Shown here in pieces: positions 46,453-63,992 of a stretch of 64,000 bases of DNA. The notes under the pieces were generated by a model that saw only the letters and a program-made list of their open reading frames with translations, was not told the DNA's origin and searched no databases. How positions within the stretch are numbered: position 1 is the stretch's first letter; each line of letters begins with the position of its first letter. Source of the DNA: Thamnaconus septentrionalis. Taxonomy: Eukaryota > Chordata > Actinopteri > Tetraodontiformes > Monacanthidae. The position numbers and the translations under genes are program-made. Location of the stretch: contig CM020514.1 of the NCBI GenBank assembly GCA_009823395.1, positions 13,003,466-13,067,465 on the forward strand, given 5' to 3'.

Positions 46453-49400
46453 CTCCATGTTCACACTATCAGCAGCCTCGCTCAATATTGTGGAATTAGC
46501 GGTCATGTGCCTCTACTGCGAATTGGAAATGAACTTGTGACTGCCGCAGCTTTCATAAGAACACAGTCCTCTCCTCCACCTCCCCCAGCAGCTCTTGAGT
46601 TACTCTGTTTGTTATGTGTCGTCTAATTCAGCTGTGTACACTAGCCCTACTGTAAACCATTCATGGTGAGTGTTTGATTATGTCGTCCTTCCAGCGCAGC
46701 TAGTGGACAAAAAGAGAAGAGAGCTTGTTTAGCCAGTTATAAATAAGTTACAAAAATTCAAACTGGAAATGTTACAGCGGTTATTTATAGACTATATGTT
46801 TTGCAGTGAAATAGAAAAATGCATCGATGCACAATTCTTTCGAGGTTTCTAATGAATGAAACCAAGAGTTATGTTGATAGGCTGCAGCTCAGAGCTCTTT
46901 ATTGCAAATCAAGGCTTGCACAGCTAATGCTTTTAAGCAAATTGAGCTCTGTCACTTAAGAGCCAGTCACCGCTGCAGCATCACGCAGTGTGAAACGTCC
47001 AACACCGCTCTAGTGTTCGGCCTTACCGTTGCTTGCCGACGATGCACAGGTCAAACCAGCCTGTGCACCTTTCCTGACTGTTGTTTGCAGTTTGGTTTTG
47101 TGCTTTATTGGAATGTCTCGCTGGTTGCCAAAGGATTGATTTAGTGGCCATATATTTTTTTTCTTCCAAAAGTCAAATACTTTTTCTTCTAGTCTTGATC
47201 TCGGTGCGAACACATGGGAGAGGTTATTACAGGGCATTGCCGAGGAGAGCGAGTTTGTGTGCACGTGTTCTCTTTGCAGTGAGGATTTGCATGGAAATCA
47301 TTTGTATACCCAGTTTGTGGCAGCAGGCAGGAAGGACGCTAAACCGTGTTGGCATTCACCTGTGCTGTCGTGTGTTGCAGCTCCCCTTGTCTAATTGGGA
47401 AAAGAGGGTGTGTATGTGTGTGTACACTCGCTTGCAACACAGGCCCATCCCAACACGTCTGGCCCTGCAGCTGCAGCAGAGCTAATTTTAGCCTCGGTTG
47501 TGCGTACGCCTCAGTTCCACCAGCCCGGCCTATGAGAGGCGAGAGGATGAGGAGCCAATGGAATCCTGCCGTCACGATTGTGTGCACCCATCCCTCTTTT
47601 TCCTGTTGTGCGTATGATGTCTTTTATTCCCTGAGACTCCCACGTATAATATGATCATTAAGATTCACAACCTATCGGCTGTGATCGCAGTCAGTCTCTG
47701 TTTGTGACCTTTCTGCATTGACTTGCTGTCTCAAAGAGGTGATTTTACCTCGTTTTACCATTTAGTTTCGAGGAGCAGGTAGAAGTGGGATTTCTCTGTG
47801 CTATTTTTAAACCCCATTTCTATTTCAGTGCAGACGGCTCATATACTGATCTGGTGGCCAGTTCGTGTTACTATTGAGAGAGGCTCCAGGAAGGAGATTA
47901 GAGCCGACTGGTTCACAGTAGTCAGGTATTATCTGGTTAATCCCTTTACCTTGGGAAAGTGGCTGGATAAACGGCGTGTGTGAGTGTCGTGAAGCATTAA
48001 CCTCCACAAACACAGGAGGCTCGGTGAATTCCTTTGAGATGAAGCAGAACTGTGTGCATATGAAGAAGAATGAGGCATTTTTACTTGGAATAAATGTGGG
48101 AGTTATTTGTTTTTTCTAGGTGATGCCAGAGACAGGAATATTCAGTGTGTCATCCAGTCCGTGATGATGCTTTTTGAAAGTCACCCATCCCAGGCAGAAT
48201 AACTGGAAGTGGGTCACTTGGATCGTGTAACGTACAGACAGCCTTTGCCGTCTTCCCTTTGGCCATTCCCTTAGGAGAAGAAGTTCCCATGCTGGGGAGG
48301 TTCTGATGTCATCAGGGTGTTATGCTGCCACTGGGTGTGGGTCAGATCCAGCAGACTGTTTTGGCGTCTTTTGCTCAGCTACAGTTCATAATGTAGCGGA
48401 AGATTGTATGCAGTGTAATTGAAAACTGTGGTAATCAGATGTATTAAGAACCAATTTAAAAGACCAAAGCTGAAATTTCAACTTTATTACTGTGTTTGTA
48501 ACAGAAAGGCCAAGTTTATGGCGACGCATTCTTTCAATTTTCCACAACAACTCCGTCGCTTCCTCCTGCCCTGCAATTGTCCCTGTGAACTTCCTGTTGG
48601 AGAGGTGGAACAAGGAATTTCCCAAACAGGGATCAATTATTCCTACCGCCGCCGCTGCTGCCTGCGCATGTTTGCTGTGGTGTGCGGCAGCGGGCAAACT
48701 TGAGGGAAGGAGGCTGGCGTCGGAGGCGCCGCAAACAGAAACGGGCACGCCGTTCGCTCGAGCTCAATAATTCATGGCTGACTGATCTAAGTTGACCTTG
48801 AACACCCACTCTCCCACACACTTCCAGTGTTGGGTTGTTCAAAACTTGGCACGGCTCAGTCAGGACAGAGGGGAGTTGTGTTTTGTTTTGGAGTCACTCT
48901 TTCGTCACTGTCATAGTTCACACACTTGTTTGGTTCTGAATTGATTCGGCTTCCTCGCAGGTTTTGTTCACATTCCCATCAGAGCTGATTTGGCACCGCG
49001 AGAAAATAGAAGCAACCTGCATTTTATTGTGAAAGGACAAAACAAACAGTTCTTCTGTGTATTAGTGATTATCGCTACTGAAAATACATGACGTGAAGCT
49101 TCTCATGGCTATTATTGATGTTGTTGATAGATTGTCTTTATGATCTGGCAAAAAAAAATGAAGAAGCTAGGGATGCAAATTATCGATGAATTCATTAATT
49201 GTTTGTTGACACCCTGAACATTTATCCTCTGACTTTAAGTTGACTTCTAATGGGTCACATTTCAACTTTTTGTATCAAAATAAAGTTGTTTAAAAGGAAC
49301 TTGTTCTAGGTTTGTTATGACCAATACAGGTGAATTGCTCTTTCCTGCCACTACACTGTTGTAATGATATTAACTCCTGAGGCCACAGTAGCAGAAACTG

Positions 49401-52400
49401 CCCTATGTAAACATTAATAAAACTCACAGTAGCCAATCACATAAAAGGCTTCATGCTGTCCCTGTGTGATGTTCAGTGAGTCAAAAATGCATGTTGTAGT
49501 CCTCAATGAATGTTTTATTGCCAATACTGGCATTTATGTAGTTAAACTACATTAATTCTACTCAAAAAATCAAATGCATAAAAATAATTGCAGGGATGGC
49601 ACTCCATCATTATTCACATCATTTCTGTTTTATTATTTGTTGCTCCGCAAGACTTAATGATCAATTTTTATCAGACTGTTTGGTAGAAAATCCCGCTGAG
49701 AACTATAGCGCCACCGCAGTGTGATTAATGCTGCGAGCTGCAGTGATTGTCTTTGTCAGAATTTTACCCAAATAAACCCCCATTGTCTTCTAAAGGTTCC
49801 AGCTCAGTGATCTTCTAAACACCGACTTGTAGACTCACAGGTGGAATCAGTGCGCGTGTGGGTGGGTGGAGTTGTTCAGTTCCATTTCTCTTTTATTATT
49901 CTGGGGGAAACACAGGGATCTTATCACTTCTCTTTTTTTCTCCTTTATCAGGCGCTATTAGGGTGCGGCGGCGTCACCCAAATGACAGTTTTATCTCTTT
50001 TGCAGAAGTCTGTTTGTTTTATTGTTGCCTTCCGGGATCCGACCCTGCCCTCCCTGGTGCGCAGAGCTTCTCCCTCTCTGTATGTGTAACCTTGCGTGTG
50101 TTTGCTCAGGTTTAATAAGTCACCCGCTCACTTTGCGTGATTCACCCATCTGCAGTGACCGAAGACGATCCGCAGGTGGTTTCAGGTGGGTTGCTGTTCA
50201 GCGTCCACCTGTACTAAGATACCAGCTGACAGTGGAATATCTGCGCAGTCCAATAATTTCATTCGCTGCCGGTGTGGGGCTTGCATGCCGGCTGTGTGTC
50301 TTAGGGCCGACTGCATTAGCATTCAAGGGGAGTTTGTTTATGGCGCCGCACAGCAAGTCGATTATCATGCAGCAGCTGTTAGTCACTGCATGTCCTAGTG
50401 TGTGTGGTTTGTGTGTGTCTCTGACTGTGAGTGTACAGCGGCACGCTCGCTTACTTGCCTCAACACGATGACCCTCTTATATTATTACTATAATAGTTCG
50501 GTCTCTAGTGCAGAGGTGAGATCACAGTCCAAGCAAATACACCTGTTTACTGTCCGACCTTTTCTTTCACTGGTGCGAACGACCGAGCGGCTTTATAAGC
50601 TGTTGCACTGTGCTGCAATGTCACGTGTGCAGCCATTATCCGGACCAGGCACGAGAGAACGGGAGGTGCTGCATGACAAAGTCATTGCGATAGGAAATGG
50701 CCAAGTTTTAATCCAAAGGTTTTGTTATTTTCATTAGTTGAGAAGGACCAGGCCCTTACTGCAAACAAATTAGGAAATTATGACATGGAAAATAAGAATG
50801 TTCATCATATCCATATTAAAAGACTTTGAAACATTTTATTAAAAAAGAAAATTTACATTAATAATGAGTTAAAAAAAAGAGTTTTGTTTATCAAGATTGA
50901 TAGTGTTCAAGCTTCGAGTGGGAGCTTTGTTTTATGTTGCTGCTGATGACTGTTGTCGTTATTACGGAGTGCAGCTTCATGCACCATTAAGCCGCATGTT
51001 TGACGCCGTGATTCTTCTTGGCCGTTTTGAAGTGCGGTAAACAGGAAGGGTTGGCGCTCTCCATTTCCACTGTGAGCCTCTCTGCAGGACAATGAGCAGG
51101 TCCTGCGCAGACAAAAGAGCCGCCTCAGACAGAAAGTTTGCTCGTTGTCATCCGTCAGCCTCGCTCGCTCATTAGCTGTGCAGCGAGAGCCGTGAGTGGA
51201 CGGACGCGCAAACACTGACGGACCAGATGCTGTTTGGGAGTTAAACGCTACCCTGAGGTGGTGGCGAAGGGGTTTCAGATGCAGGTGTGTTTACCAAACA
51301 AAGCCGACTCACCTCATCGCTGTGGCCTCTGGGTTTTTAAACGTGACAATAAGTGATCAATTTTGCAAGCCTAAGTATCTGGGTGAGGATTAGACCGTTC
51401 GACCGGAAAGCAGCCCACTCGTATGGATGTCAGGCAAACGTTCGATTTGATTGAAGGAGCAGTTCTCCCCCTGAAACTGTGACATCACCAAAGTCAAGTA
51501 AATAATACACAGCAACACCGCTCTGATTGATGGGTTCTTGTACCTGGAATTTCCTGTAAAATCTGAGGTCCTGCAAGGGGATTTTCTGACTCTTTTCTTG
51601 ACTTTTGTTGTCATCAGCATCATACCGACTCCACGGGGTTCCAAGAGCCGCCCTGGAAGTTTTGTTGAAATGCTCGCAGAACCCAATATTCACACACGGG
51701 GAAAATAAAAGAACATTTTCAAAAGTAATTTCCCCAACTAACGATCAAAGCTCTAATGGCTTTGAGTCTCTTTCATCAGGCAGAGCAGCACGAAGAGCTT
51801 TTACAGCCTCGGCCAAGAGGCCGCGCCGCTCTGCTCCAGACCGACTGGGAGCTTCTGCAGCATCATTTCACCAAGGCTTTGAGTGGCTAATGTGAGGGTC
51901 CTTCAGATAAACACAAGGCCGTGATGGGAGCGCTTGACGTAAGGTGGAGTGCGCGGCGCAGTCTGCTTCTCAAGGAACGTGTTGCGGCAGCTCGATGCTC
52001 GCCGTCCTGCCGTGTGTCACCGGGAGCCCCGATTCGCTCTGTCAAGGCGTAAATCGCCGGGGCGTGGACGTCCAGGATGCATTTTTAGCAGGCGAGGGGA
52101 AAACAAGTTGGCCAGCTGACTGTTGCTATGCAACGCTCAGAAATTCAGAAAAAGTGACTCGGCATGCCGTGCCTGGAAATAACATTCACGGCACTGTATT
52201 TAGTAAACAAATGCAGACGAAGAGAAGCATCTTTATGATGTTTTACAATATTTTTTTACATCTGCTGTGTTTCTGATTTCTCTCCAATGTGTTTATCAGC
52301 CGATCCTCGTCCTACTCCAGGACCCAGTATCTTCGGTCAGTGTTTGGGCTATTTCAGCCAGAAAGTTTGGCCAGAAAAACCATTTATAGATTAGCTTATA

Positions 52401-53934
52401 TCCAATGTTTTATGTATTTTCAAAAAAAGTGTGATCAGATCATGGAAAAAACAAACAGGAAGAGATGATCTAATACCATGTTGCGGCTAAACAGCGGTTC
52501 TCTGTCTTGTTCCAGGTGATTCCTCAGTGATTGACAGATGTGTGACACCGCGGAGGCCCGTCTGCCCCTCCCAGTGGAGATCTGAGTTCTGGGACACTGA
52601 GGTAAACACAGAAAGTAGACTATGTGTCTCTTACGCTGCCTCAGTGTATGTTTTTTTGCAATCCTCAATTTAGTAGAGAAAAAGTACAGTCGTGAGGATT
52701 GCATTGGAAAGCTCACTCTCCTCTGCCTGTGGTCTATTTTATGTTTATCGTTGTTGCGTCAGTGTAACGTGTTCTGATATATACCGTGACTGCTGATCTA
52801 AAATAAATTCAGATTTAAAGAAATGTAATTAGTTTTGGACATCACAGTCATCATTTGTATATTTACTGATCAATACCTGTCAGACGTTTCAGTTGCGGTT
52901 TCCTCTTTTCTTCCCGCTCTCTTTCATAAAAATCATGACAGTGAGACAGTAATACAGACACTGACACCTCCTGTGGAAATCCCTGGACGGCAGTTCACAC
53001 GCTAACTGACGAACCCCACCAGTGTAGAAGTGCTGAGAGTCAAACGGAAACAGTTTGCCCACAAACTGACTTTCGGTTCACGCTCTCATTCTAGCAGCGT
53101 GTCAGGAGTGGAGAGAATCAGACTCATTTTCATATCTTCATCTATTCCGGCAATGAAGGTGAGCCGCATCTCCTCTGCTGAAATGATATCTGGCCCCTCC
53201 AAACCTGTTATGTAGCGTCTTTTGGCTTATCTGCGGCACCCGGGGTGCTACGCACGCTTTCATGTTGTATCTGTTAAAGCTACTAAATTGTGACGCAAAG
53301 GGAGTCTCTTTTGAAGCATCAAAGAAAAGTGGTTGAATGAGCAAGATGTACGGCATTCAAAGTTGTGCTTATCTTCGTTTTTCCAAAGTCTAAAGATAGA
53401 CTGGAGAAGCAGGAGCCCTGAGTGAGAACACATTTTCAACCCTTGACTAAGAGAAAAGCAATGCAGATAAGAAGCACCGTAGCAGTGGCCAAGCTATTTT
53501 GATTTCTGCTATTTACCCCCCATTTTCACAGGCAATCAATTATCCCGTGAAATGATAAAAATGATGCCGATCAGAATTTTCCAGAATGACTTTATAAACT
53601 GTCTTTTCCCAACATAAATGGTGAAAAAGTAGCAAAATGCAACAAGTAACAGAGGAAGAAACAGCAACACAATCAACATGGTCCACAAGCTCTTCCCACT
53701 ACATCATTTCCATCACAACGTAACAGACTGAGATGCATCTGTAGCTCTTTTGAAATATCCTAAAGACCGACTCATTATTAATGTAAATGCATTCGACTGG
53801 ATAACCTGTGCTGTAATAGTTTGGGTGTGTCGAATGAGATTAGACATGGAAGTGCCGTCACCGAGACTGACTACTGAGATGGGCTTTAAGCATTACTTCT
53901 CCAAACTCTGTCTTTCCTACTCATCTCTTGATTT

Positions 53935-54172
53935 AAGAGTAATAATAATTTTATCATGAAATGTCTGATAAATACAATGTATTATTCTCGCATTATTATA
54001 AATTTATTCTGGTTATACATTGTGATTTTATTCTTGCCACAATACTTCTATTTTCTTCTAATATGATGAGTTTACGATTTTATTATCTTGACCTCGTTTT
54101 ATGACTTTGTTCTCGTTGTATAACTTTATTTTCATAATTATTTTTTTCTCTTCACGTGGCCCTAATACTCCG
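53935..54172. mobile_element. Related MITE copy, right end preserved
   Basis: It ends TTTTTTTCTCTTCACGTGGC followed by CCTAATACTCCG, nearly the same as the right terminus of the element at 54863-55165, and has the same T-rich, TTTAT-repeating interior. No matching left terminus is found, so the copy looks truncated. Confidence 0.5.
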
Positions 54173-54862
54173 TCATAACCTGAAGGTCAGCTGACTTTGG
54201 AAAAGATCACAGATTTGTGTTGTGTTGCACTGTGGAGTAGTCGCAGCAGTTTTATAGTACAGTAGACAGTACCACTTTCCTCCAGAGGGGCGGCAAAGTC
54301 AATCCAAGTGAAACTTCACTTGATTGTATTTAGCAAGGACACTGAGTCAGGTGGGCTGCAGTGACTGCCTGGCAATGTCGTCGTGTGACCGTGACATAAA
54401 TTTAAAGTTCCAGTCCCAACAGCATTGAAGGGAGACAAGCTGTCACACTGTCCAGGGTTAAAATTCTCCTCTTGTACCCGTTCAGAGACTCTGGAGGACA
54501 GACGCAAACTATTTTCATCGCAAATCATGGACCAAATAATTTGCCCCAGTTTTGGGTGCGAGTGTGGCAACATGGGTTGACATGACATTTGTCATGGCTG
54601 CGAAGGGGGAGACTTAACCGGCAGAGGCTGTGGCCCAAAAAACTTTAAGTAAGTGAAGTGAATGTATTGAGTTAGTCCTAATCCCTAATCCCATCAACTC
54701 CAAACCCAGACGCGTTTCTTGGGTCTCAACTTTTTTTTTCCCCCCAAGGCGTAAAGAGCTTGGGAGTTCTATCAGGTAACAAGAAAATCACTGCCGCTGC
54801 TTGCCATCACGGCGATATGACGTTCTGCGTTTTCCCCCCAAGAAAACGGCATTACTTTCCTA

Positions 54863-55165
54863 CGGAAGAGGATTAGGGCCACAAGTAGAGAAAAAAATTA
54901 AGATAGATGTTTGTTTTTTTTCAAGTTTCCATTTCCAGAATAAAGTTGAAATTTCCGGATTAAAATTGAAATTTTCAGAATGAAATCGAAATTTCGAGAG
55001 AAAAAAAGTGTTGTTTTTTTTACGTCGAATTTATTCAGGAAATTTCGTCTTTTTTAGTTGGACTTTTTCACAAAATTTCAACTTAAAACTCGAAATGAGA
55101 ATTGAAAGAAAAATCTCCTTCCTGTAATATTTTTTTTCTCTTCTTGTGGCCCTCATCCTCTTTCG
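54863..55165. mobile_element. MITE with GGGCCACAAG termini
   Basis: The left end (CGGAAGAGGATTAGGGCCAC) and the right end read on the other strand (CGAAAGAGGATGAGGGCCAC) match over about 28 bases with few differences. The interior is made of short GAAATTT-type words in both orientations and has no coding frame. From memory, this end sequence is dispersed in teleost genomes. Confidence 0.7.
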
Positions 55166-56832
55166 CACTTTCCTCACAATTTACCACTTTTTCACCTTAT
55201 CACTTTCCCTCACACTCTCCTCAGAGGAAGCAGCCAGTAGCTGCACTGGACAAGGGTTTGGTTTTACTGCCATTTAATTTATTTTTTTTATAGCCAAACA
55301 TGAGAGAATCAGCTGTTTTCTCATTACCCGGAAGAGATTTTTTCACCCGACGTCAGTCTGCGAGACTGAACCGACATCGAAGCGAGAATCGCGGATGGTC
55401 TTCCTAGCCTTTCTTTGCCATCGTCTTTCACATGCTCCTCGCATGGATGAAAAGACGAGACGTGTCTGATTGACATCGTAAAGCTTTGCTCCCTGCTCTC
55501 TTAGTGTTCCGTGAAGCAAACAGGATATGAACACAACCTCGTGTGCGCTGCAATAAATCTGTAATCATGCCCTCAGGTCGGCGTTAAAGAAAAAAAAAAT
55601 AAAAATAAAAAAAGCTGTTATGCAAATTATTTTATTGCTCCTGCAGTGAGGGTGTTAAAAGCCCAAATCCGGGTTCTCTTGCATCCTGTTGTGCTCTCGC
55701 CCGGCCACCTTCGATGCCATCGAGGTGCTTGACTGCTTTATCTACTTCAGTGCTGCTGTTATGGATGTGCTGCCTGCAGAAACGAATTGCCCCACTGGGA
55801 CTAGTAAAGCATCCCGTGTGTGAATCAGATTTTCGGCACCGTCGGAATTTTATCGCAGGCTGCCTGCGGTTGGTACGGTCCCTTAAATTGAGACGGCCGC
55901 AGTGCACTGCTGCACCAGGCTAGATACCCATGTACCAGATGTACCACTTTAACCTTCGCTGCCCACCAGCTTCGCTCCGTCGTACCGAGGGCCCGTGGAA
56001 GGAGTCGCCGTCTGTTTCACCTCCTGTCCTTTCGCTCTGGCAAACTACGCTCCTGCCGAGTTGCCGAGACACTTTCCTCCTTTCACAGCGAGCCTTTTGT
56101 ATGGGATAATTAATTTTTTTTTTCTTCTTTCCACTGTGAAGTTGAAGGACATTTCGCTGGAGTTAATTTTAGCTGCCGGTTGCAGGGACGGCGGCGAGCC
56201 CGCAGCCAGGCATCCGCTCGTTGTTATCTCCTCTCCCGTCTCCCTTGATGTATTATGAATGCAACCAGCGTGTAACATTTAGGAAATTTCAGATCCCCTT
56301 CTTCCCGTCTTTGCAAATTAATGCAGCGACAAGGGCAGTTGTGTGTGTTTTTTAAATTATTTATCTATTTCCTTTTGCGTATGTTTCCATTTTAATGTCA
56401 GTCCTTGTTAAACTCCGCCACTCCAGATGCCCTGTGAGCTTTCCAGTCTGCTTCGCACACTTGTACGAATTTGGAAGCGCAAAAAAAAAAAAATGCTTTC
56501 AGCTGTAGCTGTGTCAGCACTGGCTAAAGGAAAAAAAAGCCAATATGGCCTCACACTCTGTCCTGTTTGATCCGTGTCGACAGGTCTGGTCACTCAAGTC
56601 TTTACGTAACAATGTGGTCAGCAGTTATGTTTCTGTGCCGAGGCACAGCGGCGTCTTTTCATTCGTTCTGCTGCTTTGTGCATGTTTGATGTTGTATATT
56701 ATGAAGTTGCGCAGCCACATGAAGCGCTGGCTCGTATCCATCCGTCTTGTTTTTAATCCGTCACTCCCACCTCTTTTTCACTCCCCTGTGATTTTTCTTT
56801 TGCTCCTCTTCTGCGACGTCTCCATCCACCAG

Positions 56833-56915
56833 GCGGCCGAGGAGGAGGAGGGTCTCTGAGGAAGATGCTGGGTTCAGAGCGAGGCGTCGTCGAAGAATGG
56901 CTCTCCGAATTCAAG
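56833..56915 (+). CDS. hycc2: hycc2 coding exon 1 (with 32-nt 5' UTR)
   Basis: Exon begins after acceptor TCCATCCACCAG; the ATG at 56865 opens MLGSERGVVEEWLSEFK, the signature start of hyccin-family proteins (human HYCC2: MLGTDRCVVEEWLSEFK). CDS is 56865-56915, ending phase 0 at donor GTAAGG. Hyccin-2 is a scaffold subunit of the PI4KA-TTC7 complex that makes PI4P at the plasma membrane. Details such as [15 protein letters not shown] and KDGN later in the protein place it with HYCC2 rather than HYCC1. Confidence 0.93.
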
Positions 56916-57668
56916 GTAAGGGTCTCTCGCTCTCTCACTCTCTCTCTCTCCCACTCCCTATCCCTCTCTTCTCTGACTCATGATATGTCTCTCTGGAGGT
57001 CATCACTGACGAGTTCATTTTATACCCAGAAAGATGACACACAGTGTCACAACTGTGGCGAAGGATTTTTATTTTATTTATTTATTTTTTCCAGCACTAT
57101 GAATAAGAGACCCATTTTGTTGGTTTTATCTTTGCAAGCTTGGTTGGAGATGGCGCTACTTGTTGGGACATGATTTCTCAACAAACACACACACACACAT
57201 TCCTGCATAATGCAGTAATCCTGAGTTTCTTCCGCGCCCATCATTGCTGCCTCATATGACTTCTTTGCCTAAATGAAGAGGTGTTCAATTTATGAATTTG
57301 AAGCGAGGAATCGGCTGCGTGCGAGTTTGAAAAATTGCCATGACGATGTATCATCTTTGAAATTCTACTAAGCAGCAACTTGTTCAAAGAGTATAGGCCT
57401 TACGCTTTGACAAAATACATGATGTATTTGAAAGGAGACAGTGCAACACAGGTTTTTTTTATAATGGAGTTTTTTTCACCCTGTGAAAGTCAAACCTGTT
57501 GGCACAACAAATATTTACAGTTCTTTGGAATAAAAAGCTACAAAAGCTTATCAGTTTCTAATCACAGTGAGGTGTTTTTCCACTCTGGAATATATTTGTA
57601 TTCACTGCAGAGAAAAATGCTGAAATACTTTTTATTTTCTCCACTGCTGTGGGGAAAAAAACAATCTG

Positions 57669-57669
<1 letters not shown>

Positions 57670-57733
<64 letters not shown>
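57670..57733. repeat. (TC)n microsatellite
   Basis: About 31 uninterrupted TC units in hycc2 intron 2. A frame through it gives only Ser-Leu repeats. Confidence 0.95.
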
Positions 57734-57735
<2 letters not shown>

Positions 57736-59047
57736 CTCTCTCTTTCAGCTCATGAAAAAGCACCAGATTAGAATGCCCTCAACAAACCACTGGCCCAGCT
57801 CTTAGTCATAGTGTAAATGCTGATGCAGTGAAACTCGTGATTCAACCTGTCAGCATGCAGTGCAGCTACATGCTTCTGTCAGGCCAATAGATCTCCAAAA
57901 AATGTGCCTTAATTATTTCAAAACAATACAATCATGAATCTGTTTTTGTTTTTATCCCCTGGTGGAGGTTTTAGATGCCTCCACCAAATTAACAGACCAG
58001 TAATTATACTAAATGGGAGCCTCATTATGGAAAACTGTTTTTTACTGGGGTGTCAACTAACATGCCAAGCGCTGTGCAACCTTGGTTATTGTTGGAGAAT
58101 TCATTTTTAAATCTGGAAATTAATTTATTAAATCAGGAAATGACCATAATAGGGTCCCTTAAAACCCCTAATGACAAATAAAGGTTTGATAATTTTTTTT
58201 AGCGACGGATTCAAAGTTTGAAGTTCATATGCAAGGTCAAATCTTACTGGAAAGATGAACATGGTAGAACGACAGGGTTCAGGTTGTGTTAAATATCCTC
58301 TTTATGGAGATGCTATTTATAAAGGCAGTACACTGGAATCATAAGCCAGAAGTGAGGACTCTGTGTTTGGCGGAGGGCAGAGGAGGGCTGACAGAATTCA
58401 TGATGCGGAGAGGAGGGAGTCAGAGATGAATAGCCTGAGAAACGTATCGGTATGAGTCACCATGTGAGCAGCGCACACCAGGCACATCATGTCCCGTCCC
58501 TGAAAATGACCATACTTAGGCCTCCTGCCTCTGTCCCCACCGCACAAGCCCTCCGTCCTGGCCATTTAAAGAAATTCACCCCCGCTCGCTCAGTTATCGC
58601 ACTCTAACGCTGTGGCGTTCGGAGTCTTCTTTTTTCATTTTTTTTTTTTTTTGGTAAATCCTCGCTAATGTGGTGCATCCGCTGCCAGCCACGCTCCGCT
58701 TTGTCGACTCCCTCCGTTAATCCCCCCGACGCGGCCTCACGCTTTGCTCGCATGTGCTCTAAAGCACAGGTGTATGTTCATATTTCAAATGTTTCAACTG
58801 TAATGTTGATGTGTGCTGCATGGGGGGTCATGGTGACTCACCATCAAGCTGTCAGGTCTTAATTGGGCACTTGGCAAGTGAGTAACAGCTTTGAAACTGA
58901 CTCGATTATAGGTGCAAATTTATACCATTTGAGGTGTTCTGGGAAAGACGATGTGACAATTGACTCACGTTTTAGCCACAGCTGTTACAGCAATTGGAGT
59001 CATTTGGGATTTTTTTATTTTTTTTCTAAATCGTAAAAGACCGACGG

Positions 59048-59410
59048 TGGCGCAGTGGTTAGCGCTGCCGCCTCGCAGCAAAAAGGTTGTGGGTTCGATT
59101 CCATGCCTGGGACATTTCTGTGTGGAATTTGCATGCTCTCCCTGTGTCTGCATGGGTTCTCTCCGGGTTCTCCGGGTTCCTCCCACAGTCCAAAAACATG
59201 CATGTGAGGTCATTTGGGAACTCTAAATTGTCAGTAGGTGTGTGAGTGAGTGCGAATGATTGTTTGTCTCTATGTGGCCCCTGCGACGAACTGGCCACTT
59301 GTCCAGGGTGTCACCCTGCCTTCGCCCTATGACAGCTGGGATAGGCTCCAGCTGACCCCCGTGACCCTGAGCTCAGGAAGAAGCGGATATGCAAAATGAA
59401 TGGATGGATG
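59048..59410 (+). mobile_element. tRNA-derived SINE, full length
   Basis: An RNA polymerase III A box (TGGCGCAGTGG, 59048-59058) and B box (GGTTCGATTCC, 59092-59102) lie at tRNA-like spacing. A fish-wide conserved body follows (CTCCCACAGTCCAAAAACATG at about 59174-59200), and the element ends in TGGA repeats. It is flanked by a 15-bp target duplication with one mismatch: gtaaaagaccgacgg (59033-59047) and gtaaaagactgacgg (59411-59425). The insertion is in the sense orientation of hycc2. I cannot name the family with certainty. Confidence 0.88.
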
Positions 59411-59437
59411 GTAAAAGACTGACGGGTGAATCGCTGA

Positions 59438-63103
<3,666 letters not shown>

Positions 63104-63184
63104 GAAATTGTGGACAAAGACGGCAACAGCAGGATCCTCTCCTTCACCATCCCATCTCTGTCCAAGCCATCAATATATCACGAG
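63104..63184 (+). CDS. hycc2: hycc2 coding exon 4
   Basis: 27 codons after acceptor GACTTGGCAG, reading [20 protein letters not shown] and then KPSIYHE at donor GTGGGT; phase 0 at both ends. Human HYCC2 reads [20 protein letters not shown] here. Residues 112-138 of the predicted protein. Confidence 0.96.

Positions 63185-63992
<808 letters not shown>

Larger units (their letters stand above)
41649..56832 (+). other. hycc2 intron 1
   Basis: Fifteen kilobases without a supported exon. It contains CA tracts at 46264-46286 and 46424-46449, a 349-bp inverted-repeat element at 43,996-44,344, two related short DNA elements at about 53.9-54.2 and 54.9-55.2 kb, and a TAGGGATGC-type decayed transposon end near 49,170. 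Open frames at 43.2-43.8, 44.7-45.0, 47.1-47.6 and 50.0-50.5 kb show no domain resemblance. Confidence 0.6.

Noticed and set aside
57380..57805. 141-codon frame in hycc2 intron 2
   Set aside because: The centre is a Ser-Leu run from the (TC)n tract; there is no homology and no splice logic.
59048..59120. A functional tRNA gene
   Set aside because: The A and B boxes belong to a SINE head: the sequence continues into the SINE body with a TGGA tail and target duplication, and no cloverleaf 3' half is present.
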